Notes under the pieces: model-generated
Seen by the model: only the letters and a program-made list of their open reading frames with translations
Told to the model about the DNA's origin: nothing
Database searches by the model: none
From: CAVSIS01 sp963814875
Lineage (GTDB): Bacteria; Acidobacteriota; Thermoanaerobaculia; Thermoanaerobaculales; Sulfomarinibacteraceae
Direction: 5' to 3'
DNA length: 64,000 bases
Assembly (NCBI GenBank): GCA_963814875.1
Contig: CAWFFJ010000016.1
Location: 85,625-149,624 of the forward strand
Position numbers and translations under genes: made by a program
Shown: positions 8,490 to 17,140 of the stretch, one piece after another
How the letters are laid out: each line of letters opens with the position of its first letter
How positions within the stretch are numbered: position 1 is the first letter of the stretch

Positions 8490-9494
8490 TCACGGTGAGA
8501 GCGCAACGATCCTGTCCACCAGGGCCCGCCCCTCGGGGGTATCCGGCACCACGCCCGGCCGGATCAGGCGCCGGGTCAGCTCGACCCACCCCGGATCGGC
8601 GGCGAAGACCTTCCGGAACAAGGGCACGGCCTCCGCTTCGCGTCCGTTGGTCGCCAAGGTCACGGCGTGCCAGTAGGTGATCTCCAGGTTGTCCGGGGCG
8701 ATCGCCGCCGCGGCGCCGTACTCGGCCAGGGCGCCCTCGAGGTCGCCGTGCTCGACCGCGACGTCGCCGCGGTTCATATGCTCGTAGGCCCGGTGCAGGT
8801 CCACCAGCCGCCGCAGCTCCGCCACCGGCCGCGGATTGTCCTCGACCCGGAGATCGACCAGGCGGTCCGCCCACGGCTGCCCGCCGCGCTGCCCGCGGAC
8901 CACCAGGATCGCCGCTGACTGCCGGCCGCGGATATCGCCGCCCTCGCCCTGCGCGGCCTCGAGGGCAGTGAGCAGGCGGTCCGTGAGGTCCCCGGTCGCG
9001 GACTCGTAGGCCCGGGCCATCGCCGGAACCACCGTGTCGTGGGCCATCATGTTGGCCTGCACCGAGTAGCCGTCACCGACCCGGTGCGCCGCCGACTCGA
9101 TGCAGCGCGCTCCGGTGTGGGCGGCCACCCGGCCGAGCGCGTCCACCACCCCGACCTGACGGACGTCGCGACCGGAGTCTGCCCCGACCAGCGCGGCGAG
9201 CGCGTCCGGCGCCGCCATCCCGCTGTCGAGCAGGGCGAGCAGGCGAGGACCATAGGCCGGGTCGACGAACGACTGGGTCGCCACCGCACCGATCCCGGCC
9301 CGGGCCCAGACCACCGTGGTGCCGACGGAGAACCAGTGCGACTGGACCGCGACCCCGAGCTGGCCGGTGGCCGCATCCCGGGCCACGATCGAGTAGGTGG
9401 TCACCGGGCGGCGGGGTGACGGCGCTGCGGCGGTCGCCGGCAGCACGCCGCTCAGGACGAGAACGGTGAGGATCATGGCGGCTCGACGTAACAT
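8490..9494 (-). CDS. DUF1028 family protein with C-terminal TPR-like region
   Basis: About 334 residues. After a signal peptide ending near ATAAA, the TYSIVARDAATGQLGVAVQS opening is the hallmark of DUF1028, an Ntn-hydrolase-like family. GIGAVATQSFVDPAYGPRLL and the GDGYSVQANMM segment also fit. The C-terminal 100 residues (HRAYEHMNRGDVAVEHGDLEGALAEYGAAAAIAPDN) form about two tetratricopeptide-like units. The ATG at 9494 is preferred over the GTG at 9500 because GGAGG is then spaced normally. The family has no firm function. The gene begins 54 bases upstream of the lipoprotein gene's start, on the same strand. Confidence 0.82.
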   Translation of the reverse strand: MLRRAAMILTVLVLSGVLPATAAAPSPRRPVTTYSIVARDAATGQLGVAVQSHWFSVGTTVVWARAGIGAVATQSFVDPAYGPRLLALLDSGMAAPDALAALVGADSGRDVRQVGVVDALGRVAAHTGARCIESAAHRVGDGYSVQANMMAHDTVVPAMARAYESATGDLTDRLLTALEAAQGEGGDIRGRQSAAILVVRGQRGGQPWADRLVDLRVEDNPRPVAELRRLVDLHRAYEHMNRGDVAVEHGDLEGALAEYGAAAAIAPDNLEITYWHAVTLATNGREAEAVPLFRKVFAADPGWVELTRRLIRPGVVPDTPEGRALVDRIVALSP

Positions 9495-9606
9495 GGGCAC
9501 CTCCGGTGTGCTCAGCTCGAGGTGACTGTAGCCGAGAAACCGTGCGGCGTCCCGCGGGCTGAAGGAGAGTCAGCACCTGCCGCGTGAGCTCTCCGACCGA
9601 CCGCTC

Positions 9607-9648
9607 TTGACCCGGATCAAGGCGGGAGCACCGGTCAGGCCTTATAGT
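9607..9648 (+). promoter_or_regulatory. Class II FNR/CRP-type promoter of the hemerythrin gene
   Basis: TTGAC-CCGG-ATCAA at 9607-9620 is an almost perfect FNR-family box (consensus TTGAT-N4-ATCAA), centred at 9613.5. TATAGT at 9643-9648 is a good -10 hexamer. A start site seven bases after it (9655) puts the box centre at -41.5, the exact geometry of class II activation. The leader to the ATG at 9680 would be about 25 nt. Control by oxygen or nitric oxide through an FNR/DNR-type regulator is inferred. Confidence 0.75.
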
Positions 9649-9679
9649 GATGGCATCGCTTTCGCTCGAGGAGCTGACC

Positions 9680-10237
9680 ATGGATCCGATCGAAACGCTG
9701 TCCAACGAGCACGGCCTCATCCGCCAGTACCTCGACAACCTGGCGCTGGCCGCCACCCACCTCGAGGAGGGTCGCCGCCCGTCGCGGGCCTTCTTCGAGA
9801 AGGGCATCGACTTCGCCCGGACCTTCGCCGACCGCTTCCACCACTTCAAGGAGGAGCACGTCCTGTTCGTCCGCCTGGCACAGCGCAAGCAGGGCGAGAT
9901 CGACGCCCAGCTCGAGGCCCTCCGCCATCAGCACGAGCGTGGCCGCGAGCTGATCTCCGCGGTTGCCGCCGCGCTCGACGGCTACGAGGCGCAGGATGCC
10001 GGCCACACGGCCGCCCTGGTGGAGAACCTGGCAGCGCACATCGCCCTGCTGCGCCACCACATCCACCTTGAGGACCACGTCTTCTACCCGATGGCGCGCA
10101 AGACCCTACGTGCCGACGAGATCTCCGAGCTCGAGGCCGAGTTCGCGCGCCAGCGCGACAAGGAGGGCGCCGAGACCTTCGAGCGCAGCCACAAGACGGT
10201 CGTCGACATGGGCTCGATCATCACCCACCTGCACTGA
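9680..10237 (+). CDS. Hemerythrin-like HHE-domain protein
   Basis: A 185-residue all-helical protein with the spaced histidines and acidic residues of hemerythrin di-iron centres: NEHGLIRQYL near residue 9, DRFHHFKEEHVLF near 55, LRHQHERGRELI near 85, and HIALLRHHIHLEDHVFYPMA near 125. Such proteins bind O2 or NO or take part in iron-centre repair. The ATG at 9680 has GAGGAG seven to eight bases upstream. Its promoter has a class II FNR-type site, which fits a role in low-oxygen or nitrosative stress. It is not fused to a DUF438 or PAS module, and its length is normal for single-domain members. The specific ligand is not known. Confidence 0.9.
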   Translation: MDPIETLSNEHGLIRQYLDNLALAATHLEEGRRPSRAFFEKGIDFARTFADRFHHFKEEHVLFVRLAQRKQGEIDAQLEALRHQHERGRELISAVAAALDGYEAQDAGHTAALVENLAAHIALLRHHIHLEDHVFYPMARKTLRADEISELEAEFARQRDKEGAETFERSHKTVVDMGSIITHLH

Positions 10238-10396
10238 GGCGGGGAGAGTGCCGCCGTCGACCCTCCGGCCGACTGCGCGCGGCCCTCTCGCCCCCTCTGC
10301 AGAGGCGATGGCCTCCGGGCCTTCCCTCTGGCTGGAGACGCCGCGATGTCGCCGTGCTCGGCGCCGCGCTCTCCCGGCGCAGGGTAGAATCCGCGT

Positions 10397-11248
10397 GTGC
10401 CCGGCGCCACCTCGATAAAGCGCTTCGCGGTACCCACGTTCGCATTCCTGCTGCTGGCGGCGATCGCCTGGGCGGACGTCGAGCTGTGGCCGGTCGACCT
10501 GGCGACCGGCCTGCTCTACCTCATCCCCGTGGCGGTGACCGCATGGTGGGGGCCGAGGTGGTCGCCGTGGGTGGTCCTGCCGGCCTCTCTCGCAGTCCTG
10601 CACCTCGTCGACCTCGACACCACGCCGATGCTGCGACCCGCCATCGCCTACTGGAACCTGGCGATCCGCTTCGTTTTCTTCGGGACCGCCGTTGCCTTCC
10701 TGCGGCTCACCCGCACCGAGCTCTCGCGCGAGACCCGCCTCGCCGCCACCGACCCCCTCACCGGCGCGCTCAACGTACGCCGGCTGCACGAGGAGCTCGG
10801 GCGCGAGATCGGGCGTCTCGCCCGCGGCGGCGCCGGGTTCGCTCTCGGCTACCTCGACCTCGACGACTTCAAGCAGGTCAACGACCGGCTCGGGCACCTC
10901 GCGGGCGACCGCCTGCTGCGCGAGATCGTGTCGACCCTCCGCGCCGCCGTACGACGCGCCGACCTGGTCGCCCGGGTCGGCGGCGACGAGTTCGCCCTGC
11001 TCCTGCCGGCGACGGACGAGGCCGGCGCCCGGAGCGTGCTGGAGGATCTGCGCACACGGCTACGTACGGCCCTCGCCGCCCACGACCCGCCGGTGCGTTT
11101 CTCCGCCGGGGCGGTCGTCGTGACCGACCCGGCGACCAACGCCGAGTCGGTGCTCCGCCGGGCCGACGACCTGATGTATGCGGCCAAACGGGGCGGCAAG
11201 AACACTGTGGTGGTCGCGGCCATGGAGCCTGCCGGCGACCGCGGCTGA
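10397..11248 (+). CDS. Membrane-anchored diguanylate cyclase (GGDEF)
   Basis: A 283-residue protein: about four membrane helices in the first 110 residues, then a GGDEF domain that makes cyclic di-GMP from two GTP. Seen are ATDPLTGALNVRRL at the domain start, YLDLDDFKQVNDRLGHLAGD, and an intact RVGGDEFALLLP active site. RRAD five residues before GGDEF fits the RxxD inhibitory site, so product feedback is likely. No EAL domain follows. The start is a GTG preceded by TAGAAT at 10385-10390 with six bases between and no Shine-Dalgarno, a leaderless arrangement. The PilZ protein at 5860-6636 is a possible receiver of the second messenger. Confidence 0.92.
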   Translation: MPGATSIKRFAVPTFAFLLLAAIAWADVELWPVDLATGLLYLIPVAVTAWWGPRWSPWVVLPASLAVLHLVDLDTTPMLRPAIAYWNLAIRFVFFGTAVAFLRLTRTELSRETRLAATDPLTGALNVRRLHEELGREIGRLARGGAGFALGYLDLDDFKQVNDRLGHLAGDRLLREIVSTLRAAVRRADLVARVGGDEFALLLPATDEAGARSVLEDLRTRLRTALAAHDPPVRFSAGAVVVTDPATNAESVLRRADDLMYAAKRGGKNTVVVAAMEPAGDRG

Positions 11249-11300
11249 GGACGGGTCCGCGGGCCACCACGGCCCAGAGAACGGTAGCCGTGCTCACTCC

Positions 11301-11332
11301 AGAAACACAACAGCCTCCCGAGATGGGAGGCT
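11301..11332 (-). terminator. Terminator downstream of the tRNA genes
   Basis: Perfect 8-bp stem AGCCTCCC/GGGAGGCT with a 5-nt loop at 11312-11332, followed leftward by the T-rich TTGTGTTTCT (11301-11310). It lies 28 bases beyond the CCA end of tRNA-Arg(CCG). Confidence 0.65.
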
Positions 11333-11359
11333 AAGTCGATTGATTCCGGGACGCAAGAA

Positions 11360-11436
11360 TGGTGCGCCCGGCGAGATTCGAACTCACGACCTTCAGATCC
11401 GGAGTCTGACGCTCTATCCAACTGAGCTACGGGCGC
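11360..11436 (-). tRNA. tRNA-Arg(CCG)
   Basis: Full cloverleaf on the minus strand: acceptor GCGCCCG/CGGGCGC, D-arm GCTCAGTTGGATAGAGC, anticodon arm TCAGA-CTCCGGA-TCTGA giving anticodon CCG, and T-loop GTTCGAAT. Discriminator A and CCA are encoded (11360-11363). It reads CGG. Confidence 0.95.
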
Positions 11437-11450
11437 GACACGCTAACGGG

Positions 11451-11528
11451 TGGGGTGAGCGGAGGGATTCGAACCCTCGGCCTCCAGGGCCACAACCTGG
11501 CGCTCTAACCAACTGAGCTACGCCCACC
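11451..11528 (-). tRNA. tRNA-His(GTG)
   Basis: Cloverleaf with anticodon arm CCAGG-TTGTGGC-CCTGG (anticodon GTG), D-arm GCTCAGTTGGTTAGAGC and T-loop GTTCGAAT. An extra 5' G faces C73, the histidine identity pair, so G-1 is encoded. CCA is encoded. Confidence 0.95.
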
Positions 11529-11542
11529 GCAAGACAGTGCTC

Positions 11543-11619
<77 letters not shown>

Positions 11620-11645
11620 ATTCCTAGTCACGGGGCAGGTCCTGG

Positions 11646-11822
11646 CCCGCATGATTCATCGGGGGTCGTCGCGAGGCCGGCGAGACGGCCTGCGCGGTGG
11701 GGATTTCGAGCCGAGGAGCGCGGAGGCGTATTTGACAATACGTCGAGCACTCCGAGGTGAGAAAGCACCGCTGCGCACGTCGTATCGCCGGTCGCAGGAG
11801 ACCTCTGGTGAATCGTGCGGGC
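11646..11822. repeat. R-family palindromic element, copy 2 (177 bp)
   Basis: The ends GCCCGCATGATTCATC (11646-11661) and the reverse complement of 11807-11822 match at 14 of 16 positions. A central hairpin CGTATT-TGAC-AATACG (11727-11742) lies 81 bases from the left end and 80 from the right. The two halves are loosely complementary throughout, so the whole element is an imperfect palindrome. It sits between tRNA-Arg(TCT) and tRNA-Pro. Confidence 0.8.
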
Positions 11823-11834
11823 TCAGGTCGGGAG

Positions 11835-11911
<77 letters not shown>

Positions 11912-11964
11912 ACGCATCAGTCCTCTACTGGTTGCCAAAGATCCGCCGCCGCCGGCGAACGCCG

Positions 11965-11994
11965 AGTATAGTGAGCCGCCGCGCGCGAAGTCAA
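11965..11994 (-). promoter_or_regulatory. Promoter of tRNA-Pro
   Basis: On the minus strand TTGACT (11989-11994) and TATACT (11965-11970) are separated by 18 bases. A start near 11958 would give a 47-nt leader before the mature 5' end at 11911. Confidence 0.7.
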
Positions 11995-12132
11995 GGAAAC
12001 TCCCGGGGTTGGAGGCCGATCCAGCAGGCACTTCCCACCCGACCGGGAACGCCCGCCACGACGCGCCAACGGGCCGAACCGGGGGCTCTCTCGCTCGCAG
12101 CGAACGGCGCCGCCCGGGTTCGGATCCTGCCG

Positions 12133-12906
12133 TCAGCTCCTGACAGCCGGGGCCGGTACTGGCGGCAACGCGAGGCCGATGGCCTCGAGGCGCGGCGCGA
12201 CCACCGCGCGCTGCGCGGCCATGACCTGGCGCGCGCCCTCCCAGCCCGCCGCGACCACGGCCGCGAGCGCATCCGCTGAGAACGGCTCGCCCTCGGCCGT
12301 CCCCTGGACCTCGACCAGGCGGCCGTCGCCGGTGAAGACGAGGTTGCAGTCGACGTCGCAGTCGAGGTCCTCACCGTAGTCGAGGTCGACCCGGACCTCG
12401 CCGCGCACCAACCCGACCGCAACCCCCGCGATCTGGTGGACCAGCGGCCAGTCGGTGAGCACGCCCTGCTCCCACATCCGGGCCAAGGCGAGCACCAGCG
12501 AGACCCACGCGCCCGAGATCCCCGCCGTGCGGGTCGAGCCGTCGGCCTGGAGCACATCGCAGTCGGCGAGCAGAGAGCGCTCGCCGAGCAGCTCGCGGCG
12601 CACCGCAGCGCGCAGGGCACGGCCAATCAAGCGCTGGATCTCCTGTGAGCGGCCGCTCTGGCGCCCGCGCGCCACCTCGCGCTCGCTGCGGGTGTCGGTC
12701 GCGCGAGGCAGCATCGCGTACTCGGCGGTCACCCAGCCCTCCCCGGTGCCGCGCAGGAACGGCGCGGTGCGGTCGGTGAGCGACACACTGCACAGCACGA
12801 CCGTGTTGCCGGCGCGGTAGAGGACGTTGCCCTCGGGGTAGCGGATGAAGCCGGGCTCGATGGTGATCGGCCGGATCTCATGCTGCTGGCGTCCGTCAGG
12901 TCGCAT
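12133..12906 (-). CDS. rph: Ribonuclease PH
   Basis: A 257-residue phosphorolytic 3'-5' exonuclease that trims tRNA 3' ends. The N-terminal RPDGRQQHEIRPITIEPGFI, the catalytic-core segment GWVTAEYAMLPRATDTRSERE, GRSQEIQRLIGRALRAAV, and LDCDVDCNLVF are all characteristic. The length is normal. AGGAGG lies upstream of the ATG and a TATACT -10-like box lies at 12928-12933. Order of the amidase, gerM, murI and rph on one strand recalls the racE-gerM-rph order of Bacillus. The usual next gene in that order, an XTP pyrophosphatase, is absent downstream. Confidence 0.96.
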   Translation of the reverse strand: MRPDGRQQHEIRPITIEPGFIRYPEGNVLYRAGNTVVLCSVSLTDRTAPFLRGTGEGWVTAEYAMLPRATDTRSEREVARGRQSGRSQEIQRLIGRALRAAVRRELLGERSLLADCDVLQADGSTRTAGISGAWVSLVLALARMWEQGVLTDWPLVHQIAGVAVGLVRGEVRVDLDYGEDLDCDVDCNLVFTGDGRLVEVQGTAEGEPFSADALAAVVAAGWEGARQVMAAQRAVVAPRLEAIGLALPPVPAPAVRS

Positions 12907-12998
12907 CAGGCCTCCTCGTGGGCGCGCAGTATAGCGCCGCCGCGGTTGAACAGACGCTGATGGCGATCCCTGGTCGGGAGTGACGCATCATCGATCCC

Positions 12999-13296
12999 CA
13001 CCACCAAGACACCAAGACACCAAGAGGACGTTCAAGGCCAGGAGCGCGCTCCCAATCACGGCTCGAAGGGGGTTCCACCAGGGGGGCACGCGATCGGGCA
13101 GAACTCAAGCCGTACCCGGAGCACCGCCGCGCGCACGGCGCGCGGCCCTGACGGGAGAAGCGGGTGGACGAAAGAACCCCTCTCTCGTCCGCACGCTCCT
13201 CCTGTCAAGGGCGGCTGCTGGAGCCAGCCGTCGGGGCCTGCGAGACCGCTGCCTCGCGCTTGCGATTGCTTTGTGACGTCTTGGTGTCTTGGTGGT
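12999..13296. repeat. D-family inverted pair, copy 1 (298 bp)
   Basis: The left end (12999-13027) is three tandem copies of a CACCAAGA-type octamer/nonamer; the right end (13280-13296) is its reverse complement (CTTGGTGTCTTGGTGGT). The interior is about 250 bases with no ORF I would support. It fills the gap between rph and murI, ending seven bases before the murI stop codon. Confidence 0.75.
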
Positions 13297-13302
13297 TCTG
13301 CC

Positions 13303-14115
13303 CTACCCGCCGGCGTCGACGTCGACCAGCTCGAGGTGCTCCGGGTCACGGCCGAGGATGGCGCGGGCGACGTTGCGGAAGTGCTCGGAGCCGTCGGTGA
13401 GCTCGACGACGACCTGACCGCTCCCCCTTCCGGCGAGCAGCCCGGCGTGGTCGGCCTCGACCGCCGCGGCGACGCTCAAGGCGGAGTCCACCAGGCGCAC
13501 GCCAGGGCCGACCACACGCTCGAGCGACGGCACGAGCAGCGGGTAGTGGGTGCAGCCGAGCACGATCGCCTCGACGCCCCACTCCAGAAGCGGTGCCAGG
13601 TAGTGGGTCGCGACCGCGTCGGTCACCGGGTGGTCGCCCCAGCCCTCCTCGGCCAGCGGCACGAACAGCGGGCAGGCGGCCGCACGGACGGCGATGCCGC
13701 CGTTGCGCCGAGCGAGCTCACGCTGGTAGGACTCGGAACGGATCGTCCCTTCGGTGCCGATCACACCGACCCGGAGCGCCCCGGTGGCGAGCACCGCTCG
13801 TACCCCGGGCTCGACCACCCCGACCACGGGCACCGGGCACGCGTCCCGGACCGCTTCGAGGGCGTAGGACGACGCGGTGTTGCACGCCACGACCAGAAGC
13901 GAGATTCCCTGGCCGACCAGGTGGCGGGCAGCGTTGACCGCGTAGCGCTGGACGGTACCGGCCGACTTGGTCCCGTACGGCAGCCGGGCGGTGTCGCCGA
14001 GGTAGAGGAAGTCCTCGCGCGGCAGCTTCTCGACCAGCGCGCGCAGCACGGTCAGGCCCCCCACCCCGGAGTCGAAGATCCCGATTGGACCCGCACCACC
14101 TGACGTCGCGCTCAT
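13303..14115 (-). CDS. murI: Glutamate racemase
   Basis: A 270-residue cofactor-independent racemase supplying D-glutamate for peptidoglycan. GIFDSGVGGLTVLRAL at the N-terminus carries the substrate-binding DSG. The two catalytic cysteines are in VACNTASS (about residue 80) and LGCTHYPLL (about residue 190). The start overlaps the stop of the GerMN gene by four bases (ATGA), so the two are translationally coupled. The three-gene group amidase-GerMN-murI is a coherent cell-wall unit. Confidence 0.96.
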   Translation of the reverse strand: MSATSGGAGPIGIFDSGVGGLTVLRALVEKLPREDFLYLGDTARLPYGTKSAGTVQRYAVNAARHLVGQGISLLVVACNTASSYALEAVRDACPVPVVGVVEPGVRAVLATGALRVGVIGTEGTIRSESYQRELARRNGGIAVRAAACPLFVPLAEEGWGDHPVTDAVATHYLAPLLEWGVEAIVLGCTHYPLLVPSLERVVGPGVRLVDSALSVAAAVEADHAGLLAGRGSGQVVVELTDGSEHFRNVARAILGRDPEHLELVDVDAGG

Positions 14116-14672
14116 GAGGTGCCGATGAACGCCTTGTTCAGCGCCAGCGGGCGCGACAGGTCGAGGTGCCCGGTCAGCGTCTGCACCTCGCGGCCGCCGA
14201 ACAGCAGCTGGACGCCGTTGAGCTCGGGGCAGTTGAACAGCACCGAGTCGACCACGGCGTACGCGAACAGAAGCTCGGTCTGCGCTCCGCCCAGAGGCGT
14301 CGGCGGCGGGGAGAGATCGACAAACGCGTGCCCTGCCTGGTCGACGTAGACCCCGAGCAGCTCCGCCGGGTACGGGACCGGCGACGGGCGCTGCTCCGAA
14401 GAGCCCGCAAGGAGCTCCCGGACCACCACCCGGACGCGCTCCTGGACCTCAGCCGGCAGGGGCACTGAACGCAGCTCCGGATGCAGCAGGCCGTCGTTCG
14501 CTGTGAACAGGAGGAGGATCCGCTGCTCAGGGGCCGGCGTCGGGGTCGGGGGCTCGACCGCGATCACCGCGGCGGGCGGTCTGGGAGTGCCGCCGCCACC
14601 GAGGAGCAGCCACGCCAGAAGCGCGGCGACGGCCGCCGCTGCAACGGCGATCCAGACCACGCGGCGGTTCAT
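14112..14672 (-). CDS. GerMN-domain protein
   Basis: A 186-residue protein: one N-terminal membrane helix (about residues 5-24), a Pro-rich linker, then a GerMN domain (about 50-180) with ILLLFTANDGLLHPELRSVPL, RVVVRELLAGS and GVYVDQAGHAFVDLSPP. The domain is named for the Bacillus germination protein GerM but occurs in non-sporulating bacteria too, often beside amidases. It overlaps both neighbours by four bases. A periplasmic peptidoglycan-associated role is inferred from that context. Confidence 0.85.
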   Translation of the reverse strand: MNRRVVWIAVAAAAVAALLAWLLLGGGGTPRPPAAVIAVEPPTPTPAPEQRILLLFTANDGLLHPELRSVPLPAEVQERVRVVVRELLAGSSEQRPSPVPYPAELLGVYVDQAGHAFVDLSPPPTPLGGAQTELLFAYAVVDSVLFNCPELNGVQLLFGGREVQTLTGHLDLSRPLALNKAFIGTS

Positions 14673-16114
14673 GGCGAGCCTACGAAGTCCGCCACCCCGA
14701 GCGCGATCGCGTCGGCGATGCGCTGCTGGTAGTCAGCATCGGAGAGCAGCCGGTTCTCCTGCGGATTGGAGAGGAATCCGACCTCGACCAGCACCGCCGG
14801 CATGGTGGCGCCGGTGAGCACGACGAACGGGGCCTGCTTGACGCCGCGGTCCTTGGCGCCGAGCAGCGCGTCGAGACGCGACTGGACCGAGACCGCAAGG
14901 TGTGCGCTCTCGTTGAGCACCTCGGCCTGGGCGAGGTCCCACAGGATGAGGTCGAGCTGGGAGTGCTGCGGGCTGCCGGCCCCGGCCCGGTTCTCCAACT
15001 CGGCGGTCGCGGCGGCGGCGGCATCGGTGGACGACTGGTCGAGGCTCATGTAGTAGGTCTCGGCACCTCGTACGGCGGCGACCGTCGACGCATTCGCGTG
15101 CAGGGAGACGAACGCCCGAGCGTTGAGCCGGTTGGCCAACGCGGTGCGATCGGTGAGGGCCCGGGTCTCGTCCCCGTTGCGGGTCAGCCTTACGGTGTAG
15201 CCGCGCGCCTCGAGCGCTGCGGCCAGGCGACGAGCGAGGGCGAGCACGACGACCTTCTCGGCCGCGCCGCCCGCGGTCACGGCGCCGGTGTCGTCGCCGC
15301 CGTGGCCGGGATCAATGACGATCGGAGCCGGGCCTTCGCTCTCGGTCCCGACGCCGACCGGTGCCGGGGTCGGCATGACCTTCCCCAGCTCGAGGATGAC
15401 TCGTGCCGGGTTGTCGAGACGATGCCAGGCGCGCAGCCCGACATCCGGCGCCAGATCGACCCGCACCTCGGAACCCTCAGCGGTGAGCGAACGCACTCGC
15501 CGCGAGCGCATCGGCCCGGGGGCCTCGACCCGAGGAGTCGCGTCGGCGAAGCGCACGACCACGGTTCCGTCGGCGTTGGTGACGACCTCGGACTCGGCGT
15601 CACGCCCGAGGGTCAGGACGAGAGTCGTGGTAGCGGCGAAGTCGGCCACGGCCGAACGGATCACGACCGGCTCGGCAAAGCGAGCGCCGACCGCGATCCG
15701 GTACCCCCACTCGGAGCGCTCCAGACGCAGCCCGAAGGCGCGCAGAACATAGCGGTCGAGGAAATCCGGCGAGGCTGCGACACCGCCCTGGGAAGCGATC
15801 GGTGCTTCGCCGGTGTCGACGAGCTTGTCATCGACCAGCACGATCTTCCGATCGGGCGCGAGCTGGACCGAATGGTCGCCAAGCACGATGCGATAGGTGC
15901 CCGCAGCGGGCGAGAACCCGGCCTCGGCGCCGATCAGCTGCAACACCGGCAGCAGCTCGACACGTCCGGCGAAGGAAGGCACGTCGACGGTTCGGCCGAG
16001 GTAGGCGAAGGTGACCGGGCCTTCCGCCGCGACCGGCGAGCCCGAGAGCACCACTGCGACGAGGATCAGAACAGTGGTCAACGCGGGCGCCAACGGCAAC
16101 CGTGGTCTACGCAT
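14669..16114 (-). CDS. N-acetylmuramoyl-L-alanine amidase (AMIN plus Amidase_3)
   Basis: About 481 residues. Signal peptide to about residue 30 (ends SPVAAEG), an N-terminal copper-amine-oxidase-like/AMIN region of beta strands (about 30-260), then Amidase_3 (about 270-475). Zinc ligands are visible in VIDPGHGGDDTG (His), AEKVVVLALA (Glu) and FVSLHANAS (His), with the catalytic Glu in AVLVEVGFLSNP. It cleaves the amide between MurNAc and L-alanine, as in cell separation or recycling. A GTG two codons upstream (16120) is an alternative start, and neither start has a strong ribosome-binding site. Its 3' end overlaps the GerMN gene. Confidence 0.93.
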   Translation of the reverse strand: MRRPRLPLAPALTTVLILVAVVLSGSPVAAEGPVTFAYLGRTVDVPSFAGRVELLPVLQLIGAEAGFSPAAGTYRIVLGDHSVQLAPDRKIVLVDDKLVDTGEAPIASQGGVAASPDFLDRYVLRAFGLRLERSEWGYRIAVGARFAEPVVIRSAVADFAATTTLVLTLGRDAESEVVTNADGTVVVRFADATPRVEAPGPMRSRRVRSLTAEGSEVRVDLAPDVGLRAWHRLDNPARVILELGKVMPTPAPVGVGTESEGPAPIVIDPGHGGDDTGAVTAGGAAEKVVVLALARRLAAALEARGYTVRLTRNGDETRALTDRTALANRLNARAFVSLHANASTVAAVRGAETYYMSLDQSSTDAAAAATAELENRAGAGSPQHSQLDLILWDLAQAEVLNESAHLAVSVQSRLDALLGAKDRGVKQAPFVVLTGATMPAVLVEVGFLSNPQENRLLSDADYQQRIADAIALGVADFVGSP

Positions 16115-16274
16115 TGCCACCGCTGCGCGTGCGCACGAGACGAACGCCCCGAGACGAGGCCGGTGGTCGGGACCGGAGGTCCCGTGTGATCGTGCCTTGC
16201 TTGCCGGACCCAGCGGTCCGCTCGCTCGTGCTCATGACGGCGCCACCTCCGCGGCAGGTCCGGAAGGCGATAGA

Positions 16275-16625
16275 TGGTGGAGGCGGTGGGAATCGAACCC
16301 ACGTCCGAGGAACCCCGGCTCTAGGTGTCTCCGTGTGCAGCCTGCCGGGTAAATCTCGCCCCGTGGTCTGTCAGCAGGCACCCGCACCACGGGGCCAGCC
16401 CGTTAGATCTCGGTCACCGCTTCCGGGCGGCACGGCGACCCAGCCTGCCTGAATGACGTCGACCCCAGGCCGGCAGGCGGAACCTCGGGACCAACGTGGC
16501 TACCTAGGCAGCCAGTGCGTATTCAGCGTTGGCAGCTGTAAAGACCCACCTGTTTTACGAGGGGGTGGACCTCGACACGCTGCCCAGAGCCGGAAACCGT
16601 TCCCCGTCGAACCCAGTACGCCCCC
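16275..16625 (-). ncRNA. ssrA: Transfer-messenger RNA (tmRNA)
   Basis: The ends form the tRNA-like domain: acceptor GGGGGCG at the 5' end (16619-16625) pairs with CGCCTCC at the 3' end, with the T-arm GGGTTCGATTCCC and an encoded ACCA (16275-16278). The mRNA-like region encodes AANAEYALAA followed by TAG (16504-16536). The tag ends in ALAA, the signal for ClpXP-type proteases. The resume codon is GCT. TACACT at 16645-16650 fits a -10 box 13-20 bases before the mature 5' end. It rescues stalled ribosomes together with SmpB, which is not in the window. Confidence 0.97.
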
Positions 16626-16740
16626 GGATCCAACAGTCGCGCCCAGTGTAGCACCGCCCTGCCTCTGTACTCCTCCCCGATCAGAAGTTGCTCCGGTTTG
16701 ACAACTTCATCATCCGCACGGCGCGAGAGCCCGAAGTTGA

Positions 16741-16928
16741 AACGCAAAGACGCCAAGACGCCAAGCCATCGCAGGGGCAGGAAGGCGGGCGCGCGGCGGG
16801 ACCCCACACGGTCGACGTCGGTTCTCCGCATCCGGAGCCCACCGCTGAACGAGACCGGCCGATCCACAGAGCGCCGCCACTTCTTGGGACCCACCACGGC
16901 CCTCTTCGTGTCTTGGTGTCTTGCTGGT
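16741..16928. repeat. D-family inverted pair, copy 2 (188 bp), in a 515-base gene-free stretch
   Basis: The left end AACGCAAAGACGCCAAGACG (16741-16760) and right end GTGTCTTGGTGTCTTGCTGGT (about 16908-16928) are degenerate forms of the family's ends. Nothing coding is seen between tmRNA and comM. After the element, 16978-17050 is a pyrimidine-rich run of CTCACCTTCTTAC-like repeats. Confidence 0.6.
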
Positions 16929-17140
16929 CAAAGGTCCTTGCGCCCGGCCCGCCACGAATCGGGAACGCTCTCGCTGGCCTCCTCACCTTCTTACCTCCTC
17001 ACCTTCTAACCTTCTTACCTCCCCACGTCTCGCATCTTGCCTCTTGCGTCCCGCGGCGCTGGGCTGCGACCACGCTTGACTTCGGCGTGCGCCCGTGGCA
17101 CGGTTGAACTGTTCCACGCTGCACAGCACGGGAGAAAACC

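Noticed and set aside
12050..12132. GGGTTCGGATCC motif resembling a tRNA T-arm
   Set aside because: No matching acceptor, D or anticodon arm is found on either strand.
12999..13296. CRISPR array, because of closely spaced short repeats
   Set aside because: Units are contiguous 8-9-mers without spacers and occur as inverted ends, not as a direct-repeat array.
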